11,899 bases of DNA from Asterionellopsis glacialis. Its lineage: Eukaryota > Bacillariophyta > Plagiogrammaphyceae > Rhaphoneidales > Asterionellopsidaceae. Numbering within the stretch: position 1 is the stretch's first letter; every line of letters starts with the position of its first letter. The position numbers were made by a program, and so were the translations under genes. The stretch spans positions 9,018-20,916 of the forward strand of contig WKLE02000829.1 of NCBI GenBank assembly GCA_014885115.2, in the 5' to 3' direction. Below are positions 1-7,295 of the stretch, piece by piece. A model generated the notes under the pieces. The model was given only the letters and a program-made list of their open reading frames with translations, did no database searches and was not told the origin of the DNA.

Positions 1-11
1 GGTTTTTCTTT

Positions 12-1924
12 TTAAGGAATGCTAGCAATCTTCATGGTTGCAAAGTTACCAAGAGCTTCATTGGCTTCCATGGTAACAACAACAACTTCATCACCTGTTT
101 GGACGAATCCCATTGCCTTGGCTTCTTCAATGGCAGCAGCAGGACGTTCATCTTGACTAACACCTGTCAATCCAACAATGGGGTGAATACCACGACTTAC
201 AATCAATTGTCTGGCAACCTTGGCATTGGGACAAAAGGTAACAATGGGGACATTGGGACGATAGGCAGATACCATACGTGCCATGGTACCCTGACTTGTC
301 AATACCAAAATAGCAGCAACCTTTCGTTCTGCTGCAGCTGTCACGGCAGCCTTGGCAATAGCTGCCTCTCTGGAATTGTTACCCTCGTATCGTGCAGGTG
401 CACCAGGACTTGCCATGGATCCACTAAGTTGGAATTGTTCTGCGGAACAGATAATTTCATTCATCATTTTAATGGTATCAACAGGATACTTACCCTTGGC
501 AGTTTCACCACTCAACATGACAGCATCGGCACCATCATACACAGCATTGGTCACATCGGCTACTTCGGCACGTGTCGGACGAGGATTTTTGGCCATACTT
601 TCCAACATTTGTGTCGCAACAATGACAGGTTTCCCAGCCGCATTGCACGAGGCAACCATTTCCTTTTGAGCATTGGTCACTTGTTGGATGGGGATTTCAA
701 CACCCAAATCACCACGGGCCACCATGATTCCATCCGAGGCTTCTAAAATTTCATTGTAATTATTGAGAGCTGCTACAGATTCAATCTTGGAAATAATGAG
801 AGGAAGTGGCTTGGTACTTAAATCCCATCCAAGTTCTTCCGCGCATTGTGTCATGTAATCACGAATTTCATGTACACCCTCGGCACTTTGAATAAAGGAT
901 GCAGCTACATAATCAACATCCTTGGTCATACCGTATTTAATATCTACCTTATCCTTTTCTGACATGGCACTGTCAAGAAATAGAAAATTGAACAGAATCG
1001 AAAGAAACATCAAAAAATGGAGAGAGTAAGAGGTTTTGGGTGTGAGTTTTTTTATGTTGTTCTTGTTGTTTCTGGAATGCCACACACACAAGCCCAAGTT
1101 TTGCTTTATTTTCTATACAAGACAGAAAAAAAAAGTGTAACTTACGGTAAGTCAGTTTCAGCACCAGGTAAGTTCACACCAGCTCTAGATCGTAATTCAC
1201 CCGAGTTGTCAATTTGACAAATAACATCACCCTTATCAGCGTCAATAGATGTCACAGTTAAAATAACAGCACCATCATCCAACAATACCTTCATACCAGG
1301 TGCTACACTTTTATGCAAGGATGGATAATTAATAAACAAATCCGTTTCAATTGATCCATCTTCTGCCCACGTTGCATCCGTATGTAACGTAATGGTATCA
1401 CCAGCCACCATTTTGATGGTTTCATGTCCAGAGTCATCATTTCGTAATTTACCTGTTCGAATTTCAGGTCCTCGTGTATCCAACAGTGTAGCACGAACAT
1501 TGGGGGCTTGTGGTGATGTTGACGATGAATGACGTCCACGACATTGTGCTAAATTACCCACACGAAGCTCTACTTCTTCGACTGTGGCATGGGAAAAGTT
1601 GAGACGCATCACACTCATACCAGCTCGTACAACTTCTTGCAAGACAGGAAGTTGTTCGGATGTAGGTCCAATGGTGGCAACAATTTTCGTTAATTGAGGT
1701 GACCACTTTTTACCGGCACTGCCACTACTATCCTCTGTCGAATTATTATACCACATGGAACGACCAGGATCAGGTAAATCAAAACTACTAGGACGCAAGG
1801 TTGCTGCACTTGCATGGAACGATCGGAGAGGAGCACATGTTGCCGATGCAAACAAGGATGATGATGACGACGACGAAGCCATTCTTCGGCTTGCCGCCAT
1901 GGTAGCTGCTTTACGCATCATCAT
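12..1924 (-). CDS. Pyruvate kinase, two exons (1924-1146 and 969-12), probably mitochondrial
   Basis: Pyruvate kinase transfers phosphate from phosphoenolpyruvate to ADP, giving pyruvate and ATP, the last step of glycolysis. The spliced product is 578 residues and complete. Seen: TKIVATIGP (79-87), MRLNFSH (106-112), LLDTRGPEIRTG (147-158), LLDDGAV (214-220), NLPGAETDLPAMSEKDK across the splice, IISKIES (318-324), ARGDLG (344-349), ATQMLESM (378-385) and a full C-terminal domain. By family alignment, K321, E323, D347 and T379 match the catalytic Lys, the metal-binding Glu and Asp, and the active-site Thr; N109, S111, D149 and T150 match the potassium ligands; E154 matches the Glu of potassium-dependent enzymes. 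The N-terminus (1-45) is rich in R, S and A with no acidic residue, contains RSFHAS, and lacks a hydrophobic signal core or an ASAFAP-type plastid motif, so I infer mitochondrial import. An in-frame TGA lies 24 bases upstream of the ATG at 1922-1924. Met9 (ACCATGG context) is an alternative start. Confidence 0.95.
970..1145 (-). other. Spliceosomal intron in the pyruvate kinase gene
   Basis: The intron is 176 bases and starts GTAAG and ends TTTCTTGACAG on the minus strand. It falls in phase 2: exon 1 ends CC and exon 2 begins T, rebuilding the Pro of the conserved DLPAMSEKDK stretch. Without splicing, exon 1 meets a stop straight after this point (TAA at 1142-1144). Joining the two exons restores an unbroken pyruvate kinase, so both borders are well supported. 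Confidence 0.93.
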
Positions 1925-2254
1925 GGTGTTGTATCTTGTCGTCTTTGATCAACACTGAGAGAACCGAGGACAGAAAGTCTCTACTCTCGACAAGCACAAA
2001 AAAAAAGATTTGGGTGGACCAGATAAGATAACAAAACTGTCTTTACTAGACTAGAAACTAGAGAGTACAAAAAGGATTTTTTTTCCTTTCTTCCAGTTTC
2101 ATGATTGTCTTGACAACAGAAGTAAACATACCTCATTTTTTCCCTTGTTGCAAATACACCACGTCACGAAGTGATTGACCCGACCGGCGGATAAGAGGCA
2201 GATGAAGAGACGGACTGACGGACGGACACCAAACCGTCTTTCTAATCACCGCAT

Positions 2255-2270
2255 CCGTACTCACGTACGG
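2255..2270. repeat. Short perfect inverted repeat upstream of pyruvate kinase
   Basis: CCGTAC and GTACGG form a 6-bp perfect stem around a TCAC loop, about 330 bases upstream of the pyruvate kinase ATG. It could be a binding site for a dimeric regulator or a chance palindrome. Nothing else supports a role. Confidence 0.35.
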
Positions 2271-2651
2271 ACCGCTACAATTCTGAACCTTGGAACTCCA
2301 AAAACCTTGCCAAAAAAAGAACATCATCCGTTGGAGTGTCACCAAAAAATTTAAAGATGAAATCTATACAAAATCATCTTGTCACAAGAAAAATGAAAAA
2401 GATATATATAATAATGTAAACATCATTCTTATAAACACAATAATATTCATGTAAAAATGTAGTTCGTTAGAATTATGTAATGTACAATGTAAGACATGAA
2501 TGTACAAAATGCAGTGTGTATAACCATCCCTCAAAAAGATTTTCTACCCCTTGATTATCTTTTTTTTCATTTGGTTCAACGCACCATTACGTTTCTTGTT
2601 CTTTTTTTTTACAAATGCAACTTGTTTTTTTATCTCTTTTTCTTTTCTTCT

Positions 2652-2657
2652 TTTATT
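2652..2657 (-). terminator. Candidate poly(A) signal for the acidic membrane protein gene
   Basis: TTTATT on the plus strand is AATAAA on the minus strand, 77 bases past the stop codon of the gene ending at 2735. The spacing and the A/G-rich sense strand fit a 3' UTR. Diatom poly(A) signals are poorly defined, so the call is weak. Confidence 0.3.
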
Positions 2658-2734
2658 TCTCTTCTTTCAAATTTAATGTTATGGATTTTCTTGATTCCTC
2701 ACTCGTATTTCTCTTGTTCTTTTTCCTTTCTTCT

Positions 2735-3706
2735 TTACAACCAAAGTACTGAGTCAGGCTGTTCTTGTCCAGGTGCAACACCGACAACCATACCACGAGT
2801 ATGCATACTACTATCCATATACCGCATCATCCCATAAGCTACAATCAATGGAACAATCAACCACCATAACGGAAGTTGATCTTCTTCGTCCTCCTTTTGT
2901 TGTTGTTGTTGTTGCTTCATGAGCAAAAGTTGTTCTTGTTGATCGGGTAATATAGATTTCTTTACCGTACTCTCTGAAGAATACTTGTACGGTTGTGGTG
3001 GACTAAACATTCGTAATTCACGTTTCATACTATCTATGTTTTGATTTGATAAATCTTGACGTAATTGTTCTTCCAAGGATGTCAAGTTATTCAATTCTTC
3101 ATGGATGCTATCATCATCATAATCGTCACAGTCGTCATTATTGATAGTCGTAGTAGTAGTAGTAATGTGGTTATCATCATTCTTCTCATCATGTTCGTTT
3201 TCTTCCTCGTTACTATTCTTGTCAACTCTGGTAATACTCGTTTGGTGATCATCTTCAATCGTAGCAAGGGTCTGAGAATCTTCCAAAGGAATTACATTAG
3301 CCCGGCTTGTTGAAACAGGTTCCTCCAATAAATTATTCTTATGTTTGTTCATATCATGCTCTTCCTCTTTGCTTGGATGATACATGCTCGACGTGGGAGG
3401 CAAAGATAAGAATGACGAATCAGCAGCAGCAGCAACTACTGGGGCTTGTACCGGTGATGGTGGAGGAGTTATTTCTCGAACGGATTCCATTAATTCTTGA
3501 GCTTGCAAACTAAGTTGTCGAATTGAATGTCTTGTACTTGGACTTAATAAATCCAACATTTCCTCATCCTCTTCCATGGATGTGGATGTCACCATGGTAA
3601 TATCATCCTCTTCCATTTTGGCAGTAGATATATTATTTTGTACATCCTCCTTACGACCGAAACGGAAACCCCGACGTTCTCTTGTTGTCGCCATGGTAGC
3701 CGACAT
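2735..3706 (-). CDS. Acidic low-complexity protein with one C-terminal membrane helix (hypothetical)
   Basis: I do not recognise this 323-residue protein. It begins with a basic stretch (RERRGFRFGRK, 9-19), followed by a long acidic, probably disordered region with poly-T (182-187), an Asp run (191-199) and poly-Q (265-270). Two stretches look helical: about 54-79 (TRHSIRQLSLQAQELMESV) and 202-231 (heptad-like leucines, possible coiled coil). One hydrophobic segment, about 278-295, begins LPLWWLIVPLIVAY and is followed by a 28-residue tail ending SVLWL. With no signal peptide this suggests a tail-anchored topology: a large cytosolic part, a single helix and a short tail across the membrane. 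A TGA stop sits directly before the ATG at 3704-3706, so the frame cannot extend upstream. Met5, in a strong ACCATGG context, may be the true start. No intron is needed. The length, open frame and membrane segment make it likely to be real. The function is unknown. Confidence 0.75.
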   Translation of the reverse strand: MSATMATTRERRGFRFGRKEDVQNNISTAKMEEDDITMVTSTSMEEDEEMLDLLSPSTRHSIRQLSLQAQELMESVREITPPPSPVQAPVVAAAADSSFLSLPPTSSMYHPSKEEEHDMNKHKNNLLEEPVSTSRANVIPLEDSQTLATIEDDHQTSITRVDKNSNEEENEHDEKNDDNHITTTTTTINNDDCDDYDDDSIHEELNNLTSLEEQLRQDLSNQNIDSMKRELRMFSPPQPYKYSSESTVKKSILPDQQEQLLLMKQQQQQQKEDEEDQLPLWWLIVPLIVAYGMMRYMDSSMHTRGMVVGVAPGQEQPDSVLWL

Positions 3707-3960
3707 TCAGATACGATGCTTACTACCACACTCTTGCAACACTCGAAAAGAATTTGTTCTGTACTTGTCAATGTCGAGAAGAATTACACTCAAGTCTCCT
3801 CGCACTTGTTTCAGCCACAACCGTTCTCTTTCTTTTTTTTCTTCTCCTTTCCAAAAGAATTTCGAGTCGTTGATTTCAATTTTCTGTGTACAGAAATTAC
3901 GAGTACTGCTACAATTAATAGTGAATGATTTGTAACAGTAACAAAGTGACACTAAATTCA

Positions 3961-4015
3961 ACGTCAGCTTGCACGGTGATTGATAATCTTTCGAGTCTAC
4001 TAAAATACGTCAGCT
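3961..4015. promoter_or_regulatory. Direct repeat ACGTCAGCT upstream of the acidic membrane protein gene
   Basis: Two exact copies of ACGTCAGCT start at 3961 and 4007, 46 bases apart, about 255-310 bases upstream of the ATG at 3706. ACGTCA is the half-site of CRE/bZIP elements, and ACGTCA/TGACGT motifs are reported as CO2/cAMP-responsive elements in diatom promoters. A regulatory role here is inference. The bare hexamer is about as frequent in the window as chance predicts, so only the repeated 9-mer is notable. Confidence 0.3.
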
Positions 4016-4472
4016 ACTCCTATCGCTGTCAGAATAAACGTGTCGTCTCTCTCTCTCTCTTGTTGACACAACCAACCCGAACACCACTTGAAGCAATTCA
4101 GTACTGTACTGTATATTCTTGTTATATGCAATCGAGTCTTGTGAACATGGATGGACGGAATGCAATCGTCTCTAACTAACTAGAAGAGATAGAGGTCCGC
4201 TTCTACTTTCCTCTCTAGACTAGTTAGCTGGCTGTTTTTGTTGTCCCCAACCTCAACCTGTATTCTCTCTACTAGATAGAGACCTCTAAATTCGGACGCT
4301 GTAGCAGTTCTTACTGTTTTGCAGACCTGCGCCATATAACGCTAGTAACGCCCATTATTAATAATTACCAAAAACGGCCGCTAAACGGATTGTCTGCATG
4401 TAGCGTAGAATCTACAGTATGTTCAGTATGGTGTGACACGGTCGTTCGACTCACATGAAAAATTAAAAATGT

Positions 4473-4514
4473 GTTCTACGTATTGTCGACGTAGAACGGC
4501 TTGCTTGGGCAAGC
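4473..4514. repeat. Two adjacent perfect stem-loops
   Basis: The first stem is GTTCTACG (4473-4480) with CGTAGAAC (4490-4497), 8 bp, 9-base loop. One base later the second stem is GCTTGC (4499-4504) with GCAAGC (4509-4514), 6 bp, TTGG loop. The block GGCTTGCT (4498-4505) recurs at 4548-4555, so GCAAGC has a second possible partner downstream. No protein frame covers the block. It could be part of a structured RNA, a transposon remnant or a cruciform-type site. No known RNA family is recognised. Confidence 0.5.
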
Positions 4515-4846
4515 TGTTGGGCGTTGGGTCCCTCCTTGTCCCGGATAGGCTTGCTCGCCACATACGTTAGGATTACTAATTTTTACGACGAGCTACGGCA
4601 GATTGTCTTGCTTGGATGCGTTAACTAACGTCATCCACCGTTGTTTTCTTGTCCGCCGCCACTCCTACTCTTTTAGCTCCCCTTTTCGTTTTCTTGTGGT
4701 CCCAATGGTGTGCGGCACATTATACCAGATCTCTGTTTTTTTCAATAAATGCAGATTCTCGAGTGTAGAGGGACGCTAAACTCTAATATCCTACTCTACG
4801 GTAGGACCTCTAGACCTCTCACTGCTCGGGGGATCCATGTCAGACT

Positions 4847-5155
4847 TTGCTTCTTTTGACATTATTTTTTTGTAGAAATCAAATCAAACTTTTGGAAAAT
4901 TATGGAGAGAAGAGATTTACCCAACTTGTACAAAATTTAATATTAAAATTAATTACTGCAGTGTTTTTCATTTCATACTTTCAAAAAGAACCAAAATTAG
5001 ATTTATTTTATAGTTGGATGGTTTGCCTTGTAATGAGTTGTCTTTATTTTTTCAGTTTCAGGAAGAAAAAAAAACAAGTCCATAAATTAGTTTCTTGCTA
5101 CATTAGAAAAAAAATAGTTGGACCATTCTCCTTTTTTTCTAAAAAAACATCATGA
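4847..5155 (+). other. Very AT-rich island with an ATG-less open frame
   Basis: By hand count, 4861-5100 is about 25% GC (59 of 240), far below the surrounding DNA. One plus frame stays open for 102 codons to 5155 but begins at TTG. Its first in-frame ATG is near 5016, well inside. The translation has two hydrophobic stretches (around LILKLITAVFFISYF and SWMVCLVMSCLYFFSF), but T-rich codons give this in any AT-rich frame. I recognise no protein. Options are a decayed gene or mobile element, an organelle-derived insertion, or plain non-coding DNA. I do not call a gene. Confidence 0.3.
5103..5142. repeat. Inverted repeat of A/T tracts
   Basis: TTAGAAAAAAA (5103-5113) and TTTTTTTCTAA (5132-5142) are perfect 11-base inverted arms around an 18-base spacer, at the right edge of the AT-rich island. 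Most of each arm is homopolymer, so chance is likely. Its place at the composition border is the only reason to note it. Confidence 0.35.
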
Positions 5156-5996
5156 TCCATAAAGTTCAATACTCTCTCTAGTAGAGGTGGATTCCCAATA
5201 GGAGAGAAAATACTAGTTGCGTGTGTCCATGACAAGAGTGTCATCGAAAAGGAGGTTACGGTTGGTGCGGTGGAAAACCAAACAAAAATGTAATCAACCC
5301 CAAGTTGGATATCTTTTTTGTAATATGCCTGACCTATGAGGGATAGAGGACTGATGACATCCACTTTCTGTTCTCTCCCATGAAAACGAACGTCATCCAC
5401 TCACTGTCGACGTCTGTTTTCCTACGGACAACAAACCCAACGGCCAGAAGTAAGGACGGGAGTGAGTGGATCGACATTCGGATGAGAGGCCGGAGTCGTT
5501 CCGGGAAACGAATGTGCATAACGGCAAAAAAAACTGCTATGCGTTGAATTTCGATACTACAAGCCAATAGAAAATTTGATGAGGGGAATTTTTGGAATAC
5601 TTAAGTAAATTTGAACATATAAATTACAGTTATGCGATCGCCAAGTGGCTTTCATCTCAATTTTCATTCGTTCCCGACAGAATTCAAAACCGTTTTGAAG
5701 TGACGGAGGGAACTTTCTACTCTATTTCTACCTTGGAAAAGATCTTGTAACGGAATATCAATCCTCTCTAGATAGGGACATACAAAAGGAAGTACGATCT
5801 ACCTGGGGTACGGTAAAAGAGAGTCCAAAAAATGCACCCATAAGAAGATCCACGCTACAAATTAAATATTTTAGGTCGCCCTTGGATCTAGCCACTGCAG
5901 GGCCAACATTTTATTTGATAGTCTAGGTCCTCTATTTCAAGACTACATAAACTCAACAACAATTTGAACTAATTCATACATTACAAGCAACAATCG
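5156..5996. other. Intergenic: 5' flank of the diatom-family gene at 5997
   Basis: No gene is seen. Two minus-strand open frames (5098-5400 and 5334-5567) lack family features and overlap low-complexity DNA, so they are not called. The stretch carries CTCTCTAG at 5174-5181 and 5764-5771, an ACGTCATCCAC copy at 5390-5400 (the other is at 4628-4638), AGGTCCTCTA near 5924-5933, and AT-rich patches near 5855-5875 and 5910-5920 that could belong to the promoter of the plus-strand gene. There is no clear TATA box. A/C-rich sequence just before 5997 fits a 5' UTR. Confidence 0.55.
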
Positions 5997-6944
5997 ATGT
6001 GTAACCAAACTGACCCAAGAGAAAAGGGGCGTTCGACTTCATCGTCGAAGAAGCAGAGGACTCATAAGGATAAGATATGCAAGAAAGAGCTTTCATTACC
6101 ACTTGATCAAAAATTCATACTCCAGAATAAGCATGAAAGTGGCCGAGATGATCATTGCAAGATATCGTCGTCATCATCTAAACTTGATATAGATGTTGAG
6201 GAGAACACCGGAAGTAGTGACAATGAACCCAAAACTGGGAGTAATAGCAACAGCACTAGTAGTAGAGTTGTTTCATTTGATACAGTTCAAATTCGCCAAT
6301 ATGAACGTGCATTGGGTGATAATCCTGCCGTACGAGCGGGTCCACCTCTAGCTATTGGATGGAAATACAACGTTACCCCAAATAAATCCGTGGAAGATTT
6401 TGAAGAAATGCGTAAAAATGAGAATAAGCGGCGATTCGGCAAAGACTTGTTGGTGTCACCTCGGAGTCGTCGTGCACTGTTGATGCAGGAATGGAAAATC
6501 TCTCACAAGCAAATTGTCAAGGTAGAGAAACAAATCAAGGCTGTTCGTCACAATCGTAACACAACAGCAAATTTACCAGAAGTCATTGAAACATCACAAG
6601 AATTCTTTGAAGAAACTGGCAGACATTTGAAATGGATGTTGGGTATGGGCGATCACGATTACTCTTGGACAACACTCGAGACAAATCAAGCAACGCAGCA
6701 ACAACAACAACAACAAAGTAATAAAGAAAACTTGATAACCATTTACAATGCTACTGCTACCAATAATGACAATGATGCAATCGGCAGTAGTACCAAGCCC
6801 CAAAAGACAATTGCAAAGCAAATATCATTTACTGTGAACGAACACAAAAGTGCATTTGATTATGTAAGTATATCAATTGGAAGGGGACTTACTGCACGAC
6901 CTTCAATAGGAAGCACTGTACGCATATCACAGATGAAAGTTTAA
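5997..6944 (+). CDS. Uncharacterised diatom-family protein (LGDNP...GPPLxIGW signature)
   Basis: A complete 315-residue protein, probably soluble: no signal peptide or membrane segment is seen. Residues 1-90 are polar, charged and serine-rich, probably disordered. The core is [19 protein letters not shown] (92-110) then [10 protein letters not shown] (115-124), followed by an acidic VEDFEEMRK segment (132-140) and a basic helical region (about 145-189) with [12 protein letters not shown], then EW-x-ISHKQI and RHNRNTT. From memory, this order of motifs recurs in many diatom proteins annotated only as hypothetical; no function is established that I know of. A poly-Q run (234-240) and an N/T-rich tail follow. 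The ATG at 5997 is the first after an in-frame TAA at 5970-5972. It converges with the HA-repeat gene, the two stops being about 350 bases apart. No introns are needed. The family call rests on recognised motifs, not on a search. Confidence 0.85.
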   Translation: MCNQTDPREKGRSTSSSKKQRTHKDKICKKELSLPLDQKFILQNKHESGRDDHCKISSSSSKLDIDVEENTGSSDNEPKTGSNSNSTSSRVVSFDTVQIRQYERALGDNPAVRAGPPLAIGWKYNVTPNKSVEDFEEMRKNENKRRFGKDLLVSPRSRRALLMQEWKISHKQIVKVEKQIKAVRHNRNTTANLPEVIETSQEFFEETGRHLKWMLGMGDHDYSWTTLETNQATQQQQQQQSNKENLITIYNATATNNDNDAIGSSTKPQKTIAKQISFTVNEHKSAFDYVSISIGRGLTARPSIGSTVRISQMKV

Positions 6945-7001
6945 GCAAGAAGAGAGCTAATTTAGAAGAGTGAATGTAAGAGAAAAGATATCAGAAGAGA
7001 A

Positions 7002-7007
7002 AATAAA
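7002..7007 (+). terminator. Candidate poly(A) signal for the gene ending at 6944
   Basis: AATAAA lies 57 bases after the stop codon in a purine-rich, A-rich stretch. This fits a short 3' UTR. There is no transcript evidence in the sequence itself. Confidence 0.35.
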
Positions 7008-7119
7008 AACAAAAAGGGAAAAGGGATAAACATTTTACAAATATACATGCACGAAGAGTGAAAGAAGTACCCAGGGACATAGAATAGTCTATTTTAAAAA
7101 ATTATAACTTTTGTTTATG

Positions 7120-7149
7120 TTTATTGGGAGGCTGTGTTTACTTTTTATT
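7120..7149 (-). terminator. Candidate poly(A) signals for the HA-repeat gene
   Basis: TTTATT at 7120-7125 and at 7144-7149 reads AATAAA on the minus strand. The nearer one is about 147 bases past the stop at 7296. Either could define the 3' end. The call rests on the hexamer alone. Confidence 0.3.
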
Positions 7150-7295
7150 GTAGCAAAATCATCTAGAGTGAAAGGAACTATATTCTTCTATCCATATGTA
7201 TTACACCATATTTTCATTAAAATCGTACACATACTCCATTTTTGTTTCATGAGGGAGGAAGAGTGAGATATACCAAAGAGGACTCCTGACTCGCA

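Larger units (their letters stand above)
1925..2734. other. Intergenic: 5' flank of pyruvate kinase and 3' flank of the acidic membrane protein gene
   Basis: I see no gene here. The left part should hold the promoter and 5' UTR of the minus-strand pyruvate kinase. It contains CTAGAGAG (2058-2065), an ACGTCA hexamer (2161-2166), a run of cggac repeats near 2210-2226, and a perfect hairpin CCGTAC-TCAC-GTACGG (2255-2270). No clear TATA box is visible. The right part (about 2540-2734) is pyrimidine-rich on the plus strand, so purine-rich in the sense of the upstream minus-strand gene, as suits its 3' UTR. A 70-codon minus-strand open frame at 2133-2345 has no recognisable features and is not called. 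Confidence 0.6.
3707..4846. other. Intergenic: promoter side of the acidic membrane protein gene, plus hairpins and repeated motifs
   Basis: No convincing gene. Close to the minus-strand gene are a pyrimidine tract (about 3828-3850), two copies of ACGTCAGCT (3961-3969 and 4007-4015) and a CT microsatellite (4046-4060). Further right are TAGAGGTCC (4190-4198), CTCTCTAG (4211-4218), GACCTCTA (4281-4288), two adjacent hairpins (4473-4514) and GGACCTCTAGACCTCT (4804-4819). Open frames here, such as plus 3638-3928 and 3925-4179, have biased composition and no recognisable domain. I scanned for tRNA and spliceosomal RNA signatures and saw none. Confidence 0.6.
6945..7295. other. Space between two convergent genes
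   Basis: The space holds the 3' flanks of the plus-strand gene ending at 6944 and the minus-strand gene ending at 7296. The first 80 bases are strongly purine-rich on the plus strand. AATAAA on the plus strand and TTTATT (AATAAA on minus) at two places give each gene a candidate poly(A) signal. The candidates are about 110 bases apart and do not overlap. No small gene is seen. Confidence 0.6.

Noticed and set aside
99..746. A 215-codon plus-strand open frame opposite pyruvate kinase
   Set aside because: It is the antisense shadow of a highly conserved exon, and its composition (His, Cys, Gly, Ser) is what reverse-complement pyruvate kinase gives.
1142..1924. Plastid targeting of the pyruvate kinase
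   Set aside because: The N-terminus has FAS near residue 25-27 but no hydrophobic signal core and no ASAFAP-type site. The basic, serine-rich RSFHAS region fits mitochondrial import better.
2133..2345. A 70-codon minus-strand open frame upstream of pyruvate kinase
   Set aside because: No recognisable domain, no supporting neighbour or splice evidence, and it lies in the probable promoter region.
4436..4455. tRNA-like B-box string (GGTCGTTCGACTC)
   Set aside because: No matching A-box or acceptor stem could be found upstream, and no cloverleaf can be drawn.
2161..5395. General enrichment of the CO2/cAMP-type hexamer ACGTCA
   Set aside because: I count about seven sites on both strands in 11.9 kb, close to the six or so expected by chance, and some fall in exons. 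Only the repeated longer forms were kept as findings.
5098..5567. Two overlapping minus-strand open frames of 100 and 77 codons
   Set aside because: Short, in different frames, without family motifs, and partly made of A/T tracts at the edge of the AT-rich island.
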